Assembly (NCBI RefSeq): GCF_002188465.1
Contig: NZ_NINW01000022.1
Location: forward strand, 228,870-292,869
Reading direction: 5' to 3'
DNA from: Pigmentiphaga sp. NML080357
Lineage (GTDB): Bacteria > Pseudomonadota > Gammaproteobacteria > Burkholderiales > Burkholderiaceae_B
DNA: 64,000 nucleotides
Within the stretch, counting starts at the first letter, position 1, and every line of letters begins with the position of its first letter. The notes under the pieces were generated by a model that saw nothing but the letters and a program-made list of their open reading frames with translations, did no database searches and had not been told where the DNA came from. Below, piece after piece: positions 42,715 through 50,702 of this stretch. A program made the translations under genes and the position numbers.

Positions 42715-43712
42715 ATGATCTTTTCCGTAAATCCGCCTTGCCGGTGATGCTTCTGGCTTCGACCGTGCTGTTCTCTGGCTGCGCTACTCAGGGCAAGCCG
42801 CCACCGACCATTTCGCTCGATGAGCCGGTGCAGGCCCAGCCGCTGCCGGAGCCACCAAAACCGGTGGAGGTGGTCACGGTGCCGCAGCCGCTCGCGCTGC
42901 CGTCGCAGTTGAAACCACTGCCAGAGACCGAGGAGGCCAAGCCCGCGCCGGAACCCGCGGATGAGAAAGTGCGCGTCTCGCGCGCCAATGCCGAGGCCCG
43001 TGTCGCGCCCACGCGCGAAGGCTACGTCAACGCGATCCAGGTCTGGCCCTTTACCGATGGCGCGCTTTACCAGCTCTACGCGGCCGTGGGCCGCGTGACG
43101 GTGGTTTCGCTGCAGCCCGGCGAGGAACTGGTGACGGTCGCGGCCGGCGACACGGTGCGCTGGATCGTCGGGGACACGTCGAGCGGCAGCGGTGAGGCTC
43201 TGCGCGTCAACGTGATGGTCAAGCCGATCCGCTCGGGCTTGAAGACCAATCTGGTCATCACCACCAGCCGCCGGACGTATCTGCTGGAGCTGACTTCGAC
43301 CGAAAAGACGTGGATGGCGTCGGTGTCCTGGGAGTACCCGAAGGACAAGATGCTGGCCTTGCAGCGCCAGGCGCAGGCGGCCAGCGCCGCCGCCCCGGTC
43401 GATAGCGGCCTGTCGCTGGAGAAGATCCGTTTCCGCTATGCCATCAGCGGCAGCAATCCGCCGTGGAAGCCGCTGCGTGCTTTCGATGACGGCGAGAAGG
43501 TCTACATCCAGTTCCCGCCCGGCATCGCCCAGGGCGAGCTGCCGCCGCTGTTCGTGATCGGCGCGCAAGGCGACGGGCAACTGGTGAACTACCGATTCCG
43601 TGCGCCGTACTACATCGTTGATCGCCTGTTCGGCGCGGCCGAACTGCGCCTGGGCGGGGACAAAGGCGACGTGGTGCGGATTGAGCGCACGGACGGCACA
43701 CGGAGGAACTGA
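42711..43712 (+). CDS. trbG: TrbG (VirB9)
   Basis: A 333-residue outer-membrane-associated component. It starts with a lipoprotein-type signal (LLASTVLFSGCATQG, lipobox Cys at 24), a Pro-rich linker (PVQAQPLPEPPKPVEV), then VirB9 domains (IQVWPFTDGALYQLYA, KIRFRYAISGSNPPWKPLRAFDDGEKVYIQFP, PYYIVDRLFGAAELRLG). The lipobox is normally on VirB7; here the lipid anchor appears built into TrbG, as in other P-type systems. Confidence 0.92.
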   Translation: MNDLFRKSALPVMLLASTVLFSGCATQGKPPPTISLDEPVQAQPLPEPPKPVEVVTVPQPLALPSQLKPLPETEEAKPAPEPADEKVRVSRANAEARVAPTREGYVNAIQVWPFTDGALYQLYAAVGRVTVVSLQPGEELVTVAAGDTVRWIVGDTSSGSGEALRVNVMVKPIRSGLKTNLVITTSRRTYLLELTSTEKTWMASVSWEYPKDKMLALQRQAQAASAAAPVDSGLSLEKIRFRYAISGSNPPWKPLRAFDDGEKVYIQFPPGIAQGELPPLFVIGAQGDGQLVNYRFRAPYYIVDRLFGAAELRLGGDKGDVVRIERTDGTRRN

Positions 43713-43714
43713 CC

Positions 43715-44983
43715 ATGAGCCAGGACGATTCCCCTGATCTTGCGGCGCAGGCGGGCAAGGTCGCGCCCGAGGCGGTGGCGCTGCGCGCCCAGCCGCGCCC
43801 GGTCACGCGCCTGAACCGGCGCACGCTGGCCATCCTCGTCGGCGTCCTGTCGGTCGCCGTGCTCGGGGCCACGATCTGGTCATTGCAGCCGCACCGGCGC
43901 GGCACGGGCGAGCAGACCGAGCTTTACAACGTCGATCGCGTCTCGAAGTCCGAGGGGCTGGATGGTCTGCCGGCCGACTACTCGAAGCTGCCGCCGAAGG
44001 TGCCCGAGCTGGGGCCGCCGCTGCCGGGTGATCTCGGCCCAGCCATCGTGAAGTCGCAGCAGCCGGTGACGCCGGCCTACGCACAGCCGGGACATGATCC
44101 GGCGGATGCATGGCGCAAGGAGGCCGATGCGGCGGCGAACTCGTCGGTGTTTTTCCGCTCGGGCAACCAAGGCAAGGCCACCGCGCCGGTCACGGCGCAA
44201 GCCGCTGCGGCTGCGCCCGGCAGCGCCTTGGCGGGCTTCGACCCGCTGGCCGCTGGCCCGGCCTCGACGGCGGCCCAGCCATCCGACCCGACAGCCGTGC
44301 AGAACCGGCAAGACCAGAAAGAGGCTTTCCTGAAAGGCGGTTCTACGGAAACCCGCAATTCCGGCAATCTCCAGATGCCGGCCTCGCCGTATCAGGTCAT
44401 GGCGGGAACGGTGATCGCGGGCGCGCTGGTGACGGGCATCAAGTCCGATCTGCCGGGCGACGTGATAGCCACGGTGACGGAGCCGGTCTATGACACGGCC
44501 ACTGGCAAGTTCCTGCTGATCCCACAGGGATCGCGCATCCTGGGCAAGTACAACAGCCAGGTGAGCTACGGGCAGAGCCGCGTACAGGTGGTGTGGAACC
44601 GCGTCATCCTGCCGGACACGTCCTCGCTGAAGCTAGACAACCTGGCGGGCACTGACCCTGCCGGCTATTCCGGCCTGGAGGATGGCGTCGATTGGCATTG
44701 GGATCGCGTCTTCGCGGGTGCGGCGCTGACGACCCTGCTGGGCGTGGGTGCCGAGTTGGCCGCACCGGAAAACCGGCAGGATGGCAACCGCATCGTGATC
44801 GCTGGGCGCGATAGCGCGCAGGACAGCATCAACCAGGTCGGCCAAGAGATGACCCGGCGCAACATGAACATCCAGCCGACGCTGACCGAGCGGCCGGGCC
44901 TGCCGGTGCGGATCATCGTCAACCGCGATTTTGTGCTGCGGCCGTACCAGCCTATGTTCTTCAACCGTGGAATTGCGAAATGA
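43715..44983 (+). CDS. trbI: TrbI (VirB10)
   Basis: A 422-residue core-complex protein that spans both membranes. One inner-membrane helix (about 38-56), a Pro-rich periplasmic region, and a conserved C-terminal beta-barrel domain (YQVMAGTVIAGALVTGIKSDLPGDVIATVTEPVYD, LLIPQGSRILGKYNSQVSYGQSRVQVVWNRVILPD, PVRIIVNRDFVLRPY). It ends the structural trb series. Confidence 0.94.
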   Translation: MSQDDSPDLAAQAGKVAPEAVALRAQPRPVTRLNRRTLAILVGVLSVAVLGATIWSLQPHRRGTGEQTELYNVDRVSKSEGLDGLPADYSKLPPKVPELGPPLPGDLGPAIVKSQQPVTPAYAQPGHDPADAWRKEADAAANSSVFFRSGNQGKATAPVTAQAAAAAPGSALAGFDPLAAGPASTAAQPSDPTAVQNRQDQKEAFLKGGSTETRNSGNLQMPASPYQVMAGTVIAGALVTGIKSDLPGDVIATVTEPVYDTATGKFLLIPQGSRILGKYNSQVSYGQSRVQVVWNRVILPDTSSLKLDNLAGTDPAGYSGLEDGVDWHWDRVFAGAALTTLLGVGAELAAPENRQDGNRIVIAGRDSAQDSINQVGQEMTRRNMNIQPTLTERPGLPVRIIVNRDFVLRPYQPMFFNRGIAK

Positions 44984-45255
44984 ACACCACCAGGAAGTTG
45001 CGGCTTGGGCCGCTGCCCAAGGTCGAGAGCGTCAAGCTGGCCTTTGCGTGCCCGGTCAGCCTGAAAGCCGACCTCGACCGTTACGCCGCGCTGCACGCGC
45101 AGGTGTACGGCGAAGCGGTCGATGCCACGACGCTGATCCCGCACATGCTAGAGGCCTTCATGCAAGGAGACCGTGGGTTTCAGAGAAACAGCGCTAGTAA
45201 ACACGCATTGCAAAACGCTGGTGGAGTAACCATCTCCGGTTGCCGTACGCCGTGA
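44980..45255 (+). CDS. DUF2274 protein with unusual C-terminal end
   Basis: A 91-residue protein whose first ~70 residues match DUF2274 (RKLRLGPLPKVESVKLAFACPVSLKADLDRYAALHAQVYGEAVDATTLIPHMLEAFMQGDRGF), the usual last gene of Tn4371-type trb operons. The family generally ends soon after DRGF; here about 20 extra residues follow that do not resemble the family. This could mark a junction close to 45190. It overlaps trbI by four bases. Confidence 0.75.
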   Translation: MNTTRKLRLGPLPKVESVKLAFACPVSLKADLDRYAALHAQVYGEAVDATTLIPHMLEAFMQGDRGFQRNSASKHALQNAGGVTISGCRTP

Positions 45256-45371
45256 GCTTTTTGGCTATGCGTGACCTAGGTTGCGGGAGTTGGCATCGCG
45301 GCTTCGAATTTCGAGGGCTGCAAGCGGTGGGGTGTGCTACAGGTGCGCCATTCACCCACCCGCCAAGTGCT

Positions 45372-45851
45372 TCAGTGCTTGTGGCCGCCCTGGGCATCGT
45401 GGCCAGCCGGCTGGGCGCTGGCGTTGAGCGCACGCACGGGAGCCTTCACTTCGACCGATTCGCGCTTGCCGTCCGGGCCCTCGATGACGAGGGTCAGAGG
45501 CACCGTGTCGCCTTCCTTCACCTGCTGCTTCAGGTCCATCAGCATCACGTGGTAGCCGCCGGGCTTGAGTTCCACGGTCTTGCCTGCGGGCAGCTCGACG
45601 GCCGGCACCTGGCGCATCTTCATCACGTTGTCCTGCATGGCCATCTCGTGGACCTCGACGGCGGGCGTAAGCGGCGAGCTGGCCGAGACCAGCTTGCTAT
45701 TCTTGGTTGCCTTCAACTGCATGAAGGCGCCGGTGGCTTTCTGTTGCGGTACGGTGGCGCGCACCCAGGCATCTTTGACGGTGACTTGCGCCTGGGCGGT
45801 GGCCGCGAGCAGCGAGGCGGCGACGATGGCTGTGCGGATGACGAGTTTCAT
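45372..45851 (-). CDS. PCuAC-type periplasmic copper chaperone
   Basis: A 159-residue PCu(A)C protein. A signal peptide ends in ATAQAQ. The Cu(I) ligand pattern is complete: VHEMAM...NVMKM..., then PGGYHVMLMDL, plus a His-rich C-terminus (HDAQGGHKH) that can hold Cu(II). It delivers copper to the CuA centre of cytochrome oxidase together with SCO proteins. It lies just downstream of a SCO1-like gene on the same strand. Confidence 0.9.
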   Translation of the reverse strand: MKLVIRTAIVAASLLAATAQAQVTVKDAWVRATVPQQKATGAFMQLKATKNSKLVSASSPLTPAVEVHEMAMQDNVMKMRQVPAVELPAGKTVELKPGGYHVMLMDLKQQVKEGDTVPLTLVIEGPDGKRESVEVKAPVRALNASAQPAGHDAQGGHKH

Positions 45852-45877
45852 GGTGTTCTCCTTGAGGGGATAGAGGG

Positions 45878-46387
45878 TCAGGCAGGGTTCAAGAGCTTGC
45901 GGATGTCGTCCGCATAGTCTTGGGCGGGTTGCTCATGGCGCAGGGCCAAGCGCAGCTTTCCTAGCGGGTCGTAGACGTAGCTGAGCGATGTGTGGTCCAT
46001 GGTGTAGGACGATCCCGTCGGCATTTTCTTGTAGTAGACCTTGAAGTCCTTGGCGATCTGTGCGGTGCGTTCCAGGTCGCCGTACAGACCGATAAAGCTG
46101 GGGTCGAATGCAGCCGTGTAGGCTTTGAGCACCTCGGGCGTGTCGCGCTCGGGATCGACCGTGACGAACAGTGTCTGGAAGCGCTCGCCGTCGGGGCCGA
46201 GAAGCCGCTTGACCTCGGCCGCCCGCGCCAGGGCCGTCGGGCAGACATCTGGGCACTGAGTGAAGCCGAAGAAGACCAGGATGGCCTTGCCTCGGAAGTC
46301 CGCCAGCGTGCGCTCATTGCCATCCGGGTCGGAGAGCCGGATGTCCGTGGCATAGGTTGCACCGGTCAGATCGACACCTTTGTACGT
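45878..46387 (-). pseudogene. 5'-truncated SCO1/SenC gene
   Basis: The frame encodes 169 residues of a SCO1/SenC copper-thioredoxin protein: DIRLSDPDGNERTLADFRGK, the CPDVC copper/redox motif in FFGFTQCPDVCPTALAR, TVDPERDTPEVLK, and the third ligand His in YTMDHTSLSYVYD. The signal/membrane anchor and any start codon are missing. Coding sequence stops exactly at 46387, where a Tn3-family inverted repeat begins at 46388, and the same frame meets a stop just inside the repeat. Insertion or transposon-driven deletion removed the N-terminus. A cytoplasmic product from an internal ATG (46132) would lack CPDVC. Confidence 0.88.
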
Positions 46388-46425
46388 GGGGACGTCTCAG
46401 AAAACGGAAAATAAAGCACGTTAAG
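46388..46425 (+). mobile_element. Tn3-family terminal inverted repeat (38 bp)
   Basis: The sequence begins GGGGACGTCTCAG and continues with an AAAACGGAAAATAAAGCACG-type core ending in TTAAG at 46425. It matches the Tn21/Tn501-like 38-bp terminal repeat pattern. The GGGG end faces left, so the element body extends to the right. I find no transposase, resolvase or matching right-hand repeat in the window, so only one end remains. Confidence 0.8.
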
Positions 46426-46490
46426 CCCATTGCAGACGCTAGATATTGACGAGTACGTCGGGTTTTCTCTTGTTTGAGTTGCCTCTTGTG

Positions 46491-46518
46491 GTAAGATAGT
46501 AATCAATTACTATCTTAC
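46491..46518. promoter_or_regulatory. TetR-type operator palindrome
   Basis: A perfect 13-bp inverted repeat, GTAAGATAGTAAT / ATTACTATCTTAC with two central bases, ends immediately before the AAGGAG ribosome site of the TetR gene. It is the expected autoregulatory operator for the exporter operon. Confidence 0.8.
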
Positions 46519-46529
46519 AAGGAGTGCTC

Positions 46530-47138
46530 GTGGACACCCATCCAAAGCATCTGCCGGCCGATGAACGTCGTGCCGTAACTGTCGAGTCCGTCGTGGCGCT
46601 TGCCGGTTCACAAAACCCAAGCGAGATAACCACTGCAGCTATCGCTAAACACATGAACTTGACCCAGGGTGCGCTGTTTCGGCACTTCCCGAACAAGGAA
46701 GCCATTTGGCAGGCGGTCATGGAGTGGGTAGCAGAGCGCCTATTAGCCAGAATCGATCGATCCGCACAAGGAATCGAGTCGCCCTTGGCAGCCATGGAGG
46801 CGATGTTCATGAGTCATATCGAATTCGTAGCTGAGCACCCAGGCGTGCCAAGAATGATGTTTGGTGAGCTTCAGCGTGCCGAATCGACACCGGCCAAGCG
46901 CATGGTGCAAACCTTGATTCAGCGCTACGGCGAACGTTTGCATCGTCTCATCGAGAAAGGCAAGGCCAGCGGCGAGTTGTCTCCCTCGCTTGACAACGAG
47001 GCGGCGGCAACGCTGTTCATTGGCACGATCCAGGGCTTGGTCATGCAATCGCTGTTGGCGGGTGATGTGGGACGTATGCACGGCGATGCGCCGCGCGTCT
47101 TTGCAATTTATCGGCGTGGCATAAGGAGTGCGCAATGA
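46530..47138 (+). CDS. TetR-family repressor of the ABC exporter operon
   Basis: A 202-residue TetR regulator. The N-terminal HTH is ITTAAIAKHMNLTQGALFRHFPNKEAIWQAVMEW (about 35-68); the C-terminal ligand domain is all-helical. Start GTG at 46530 is preferred: AAGGAG lies at 46519-46524, a normal distance; a GTG at 46524 would overlap that site. The perfect palindrome upstream suggests autoregulation and control of the five genes that follow, the first of which overlaps its stop codon by four bases. Confidence 0.88.
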   Translation: MDTHPKHLPADERRAVTVESVVALAGSQNPSEITTAAIAKHMNLTQGALFRHFPNKEAIWQAVMEWVAERLLARIDRSAQGIESPLAAMEAMFMSHIEFVAEHPGVPRMMFGELQRAESTPAKRMVQTLIQRYGERLHRLIEKGKASGELSPSLDNEAAATLFIGTIQGLVMQSLLAGDVGRMHGDAPRVFAIYRRGIRSAQ

Positions 47139-48286
47139 AAAAGTTACCCTTGCAAGGCCGCACCCTGGCGCTGCTTGCCGTCATCATTCCTTTGCTGGTG
47201 CTTTTTATTTATGTCGGTCTGCGATCAGGGCCGCTCGCCCCGGTCGCGGTGACGGTGGCAAGCGTGGAATCACGGGCTATCACACCGGCGCTGTTCGGCA
47301 TCGGCACGGTGGAGGCGCGCTACACCTACAAGATCGGGCCGACGTTTGCCGGGCGCGTCAAACGCCTGGAGGTGCATGTAGGCGACCAGGTCAAGGCCGG
47401 ACAGGTGCTCGGCGAGATGGAGCCGGTCGACCTCGATGATCGGGTGCGCTCACAGGAGTCGGCATTCAAGCGTGCGGAAGCGGCTTTGCGCGAGGCAGAA
47501 GCCCGGCAAGCCTACGCGCAAACCCAGGCGCGCCGCTACGAGCAATTGTTTGCGGTGCGCTCGACCAGCGAGGAAATCGTCACCACCAAGCGGCAGGAAC
47601 TGCAGATCGCCGATGCCGCCTTATCTGCCGCTCGGGAAGATATTGTCCGGGCACGCTCCGACCGCGAAGGACTCGTCGCGCAGCGGAGCAATCTGCGCCT
47701 GATCGCGCCGGTCGACGGTGTAGTCGCCGTGCGCGATGCCGATCCCGGCACGACCATCGTCGCGGGCCAGGCCGTGGTGGAAGTGATCGACCCCAAGAGT
47801 TTGTGGATCAATGCGCGCTTCGACCAGATCAGCGCATCGGGGCTGGCTGGGGGGTTGCCGACTCTTATCGTCCTGCGTTCGCGTGGTGGCCAGACCTTGA
47901 AAGGTCGCGTGCTGCGGGTGGAACCCAAGGCCGACGCGGTAACCGAGGAAACGCTTGCCAAGGTGACATTCGATAACAAACCAGAACCTTTGCCACCGGT
48001 GGGTGAACTGGCCGAAGTCACGGTTGACTTGCCGGCGCTCCCGGCCGCTCCACTGATCCCCAACGCTGCCGTCCAGCGTGAGGGCGACAAAGTTGGTGTC
48101 TGGCAAATCGTGGATGGTGATCTGCATTTCTCCCCGGTCAAGCTCGGCACTTCCGACCTCAATGGTTACGTGCAGGTGCGCGAAGGGCTCAAGAATGGGG
48201 ACCAGGTTGTGACCTATAGCGAAAAGGCACTGACGGCGCGCAGCCGCATCCATGTGGTCGACCATATCCCAGGAGTGTCACGATGA
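47135..48286 (+). CDS. HlyD/DevB-type periplasmic adaptor
   Basis: A 383-residue membrane fusion protein anchored by one helix (LALLAVIIPLLVLFIYVGL, about 11-29). Lipoyl halves are YKIGPTFAGRVKRLEVHVGDQVKAGQVLGEMEP and SNLRLIAPVDGVVAVRDADPGTTIVAGQAVVEVIDP; the coiled-coil hairpin between them spans about residues 105-185. It connects the ABC permease downstream to the outer-membrane factor at 50689. It overlaps both neighbours by four bases. Confidence 0.85.
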   Translation: MKKLPLQGRTLALLAVIIPLLVLFIYVGLRSGPLAPVAVTVASVESRAITPALFGIGTVEARYTYKIGPTFAGRVKRLEVHVGDQVKAGQVLGEMEPVDLDDRVRSQESAFKRAEAALREAEARQAYAQTQARRYEQLFAVRSTSEEIVTTKRQELQIADAALSAAREDIVRARSDREGLVAQRSNLRLIAPVDGVVAVRDADPGTTIVAGQAVVEVIDPKSLWINARFDQISASGLAGGLPTLIVLRSRGGQTLKGRVLRVEPKADAVTEETLAKVTFDNKPEPLPPVGELAEVTVDLPALPAAPLIPNAAVQREGDKVGVWQIVDGDLHFSPVKLGTSDLNGYVQVREGLKNGDQVVTYSEKALTARSRIHVVDHIPGVSR

Positions 48287-49488
48287 TCAGCCTGGCCGGC
48301 CGCGACATTCTCCATGCCTGGGGAAAATTCGTCTTCACCGGCATCGGTCTGGGTCTGCTGATCGGCGTCACCCTGGTCATGGCTGGGGTGTACCGAGGCA
48401 TGGTGGACGACGGCAAGGCGTTGCTCGACAACAGTGGCGCTGACCTTTGGGTGGTGCAAAAGGATACTCTGGGTCCTTATGCGGAGTCGTCCAGCCTCAA
48501 CGATGACGTGTATCGCGCCATTCTCGCCATGCCGGGAGTCTCACAGGCAGCGAACGTGACCTACCTGACCATGCAGGTACGCAAGGGCGAGAGTGATGTA
48601 CGCACCATGGTGGTCGGCATCGCGCCCGGTGCGTTGGGGGCTACACCCGGATGGCCTCCTTATCTCGTCGCTGGACGCCAGATCACGCGCGGTCACTACG
48701 AGGCGGTGGCCGACATCGCCACCGGCTTCAAACTGGGAGATCGTCTTGCCATTCGCCGAAATCATTACACCGTCGTGGGGCTGACACGGCGCATGGTGTC
48801 GTCCAGCGGCGACCCGATGGTATTCATTCCGCTCAAGGATGCCCAAGAGGCTCAGTTCCTCAAGGACAACGACGCCATTTGGCAAAGCCGGCGTCGCACC
48901 GAAGCCAACCCGGCCTTCAATCGACCCGGTGTTACTGGTTTGCTGGATGCCGTGATTGCTTCACAGAGCACCAACGCGTTCGTCAATGCAGTGCTGGTCA
49001 CTCTGAAACCTGGTCATGCGCCGGACGAGGTTGCCGAATCCATCCGGCGCTGGAAACGTTTGACGGTCTACACACGGGCACAGATGGAAGACATCCTCGT
49101 CGGCAAGTTGATCGCCACGTCGGCCAAGCAGATCGGCATGTTCTTGGTGATTCTGGCCATCGTTAGCGCGGCCATCGTTGCCTTCATCATCTATTCGCTG
49201 ACGATGGACAAAATCCGCGAGATCGCGGTGTTGAAGCTCATCGGCACACGCAACCGAACCATCGCCGCGATGATCATGCAGCAGGCGCTCGCCCTGGGCG
49301 TGATTGGTTTCGTGGTCGGCAAGATCACAGCCACTTTCTCAGCGCCCCTGTTTCCCAAGTACGTACTGCTGATGCCGTTCGACTCCATCGCCGGTTTTTT
49401 CGCCGTGCTCGTGATCTGCGTTCTAGCCAGCATCGTCGCCATTCGCATGGCACTCAAGGTCGACCCGGCCGAAGCCATTGGAGGTTGA
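48283..49488 (+). CDS. FtsX/MacB-like ABC exporter permease
   Basis: A 401-residue permease with one N-terminal helix (FVFTGIGLGLLIGVTLVMAGVY), a large periplasmic MacB_PCD-type domain (about 40-270) and three C-terminal helices (MFLVILAIVSAAIVAFIIYSL, ALALGVIGFVVGKITATF, SIAGFFAVLVICVLASIVAIRMAL), ending DPAEAIGG as in FtsX-like permeases. Such mechanotransmission exporters move lipids, peptides or drugs from the periplasm. Substrate unknown. Confidence 0.85.
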   Translation: MISLAGRDILHAWGKFVFTGIGLGLLIGVTLVMAGVYRGMVDDGKALLDNSGADLWVVQKDTLGPYAESSSLNDDVYRAILAMPGVSQAANVTYLTMQVRKGESDVRTMVVGIAPGALGATPGWPPYLVAGRQITRGHYEAVADIATGFKLGDRLAIRRNHYTVVGLTRRMVSSSGDPMVFIPLKDAQEAQFLKDNDAIWQSRRRTEANPAFNRPGVTGLLDAVIASQSTNAFVNAVLVTLKPGHAPDEVAESIRRWKRLTVYTRAQMEDILVGKLIATSAKQIGMFLVILAIVSAAIVAFIIYSLTMDKIREIAVLKLIGTRNRTIAAMIMQQALALGVIGFVVGKITATFSAPLFPKYVLLMPFDSIAGFFAVLVICVLASIVAIRMALKVDPAEAIGG

Positions 49489-49489
49489 G

Positions 49490-50200
49490 ATGAGTGGCAA
49501 AGGCATTCGCATCGAAGGTTTGAGAAAACGTTATGGCGAGGGCGATACCGCGGTCAATGCCTTGAAAGGCGTGGACATGCAGGTGGCACCCGGCGAGGTG
49601 GTGGGCCTGATTGGCCCTTCCGGGTCCGGCAAGAGCACGCTGCTCAAATGTCTGGGCGCGGTGATTGATCCGACCGCCGGTCGCATGACGCTGGGCGATG
49701 AAGTGATCTACGACGATGGCTGGAAAGTCCGCGACTTGCGCGCCTTGCGGCGCGACAAGATCGGTTTCGTTTTCCAGGCACCATACCTGATTCCGTTTCT
49801 CGATGTCACCGACAACGTGGCGCTACTGCCGATGCTCGCAGGCGTCGCGAATGGGGAGTCGCGCGCGAAGGCACTGGAACTGCTCACCGCGCTCGATGTG
49901 CAACACCGGGCTCGCGCCATGCCCTCGCAACTCTCCGGTGGCGAGCAGCAACGGGTCGCCATTGCGCGAGGTTTGGTCAATCGCCCTCCGGTGATCCTGG
50001 CTGATGAGCCCACAGCTCCACTAGACAGTGAGCGCGCCATGGCTGTAATCCGCATCCTCAATGACATGGCTCGGAAGTTCGAGACCGCCATCATCGTCGT
50101 CACCCATGACGAAAAGATCATCCCCACTTTCAAGCGCATCTACCACATCCGCGACGGTGTGACCCATGAGGAAGCTGGCGAAGGGCGGGAGTTCGAATGA
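49490..50200 (+). CDS. ABC exporter ATPase (LolD/MacB type)
   Basis: A 236-residue ATP-binding subunit. Walker A LIGPSGSGKSTLLK, Q-loop FVFQAPYLIPFLDV, signature LSGGEQQRVAIARGL, Walker B VILADEPTAPLDS and H-loop VVTHDEKI are all intact. It pairs with the FtsX-like permease, and GGAGG sits just before the ATG at 49490. Confidence 0.92.
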   Translation: MSGKGIRIEGLRKRYGEGDTAVNALKGVDMQVAPGEVVGLIGPSGSGKSTLLKCLGAVIDPTAGRMTLGDEVIYDDGWKVRDLRALRRDKIGFVFQAPYLIPFLDVTDNVALLPMLAGVANGESRAKALELLTALDVQHRARAMPSQLSGGEQQRVAIARGLVNRPPVILADEPTAPLDSERAMAVIRILNDMARKFETAIIVVTHDEKIIPTFKRIYHIRDGVTHEEAGEGREFE

Positions 50201-50228
50201 GAGAACGATTGAATTACAGGAGAATTTC

Positions 50229-50702
50229 ATGACCCACCGCAAACACAGCCACGCATTTGGAACTATCACCCTGACCGTTACGGCCTGCCTGCTTTTATGG
50301 GGTTTTCAGTTGCCAGCTTGGGCTGGTGACGCTACCCAGGTTGAGCCACTGGCGCTACGCAAGATCATGCAGGAACTCGGGCGCAACATGCAGGCTATTA
50401 CCGGTGCGATTTCGCAGGAGGAATGGGTTCAGGTCGTTCAGCTCGCCCCAAAAGTTGCTGCACACCCCGAGCCACCGCTTACTGAAAAAATGCGCATCCT
50501 TGCTTACCTCGGCGCTGATGCGACCAAGTTCAGAAACTTTGACGCGCAGACTCACAAGGCGGCGCTGGCCATGAAGCTGGCTGCTGCGAGCAGCGACGGC
50601 AAGGCGGTGATCCAATCATTCGCCCACGTGCAGGAAAGCTGCTTGGGCTGCCACCAAGCTTTCCGTAAACCTTTCGTGGAGCATTTTTATGGAGCACGCT
50701 AA
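50229..50702 (+). CDS. c-type cytochrome of the c'-like helical type
   Basis: A 157-residue periplasmic protein with signal peptide (LTVTACLLLWGFQLPAWAGD) and a single haem-attachment motif near the C-terminus, SCLGCHQAFRKPF. The C-terminal CxxCH on a helical protein (LRKIMQELGRNMQAITGAI...) is the layout of cytochrome c'/c556. It sits inside an efflux operon, which is unusual; it may protect against NO or oxidants or use the exporter's inducing signal. It overlaps the next gene by 14 bases. Confidence 0.8.
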   Translation: MTHRKHSHAFGTITLTVTACLLLWGFQLPAWAGDATQVEPLALRKIMQELGRNMQAITGAISQEEWVQVVQLAPKVAAHPEPPLTEKMRILAYLGADATKFRNFDAQTHKAALAMKLAAASSDGKAVIQSFAHVQESCLGCHQAFRKPFVEHFYGAR

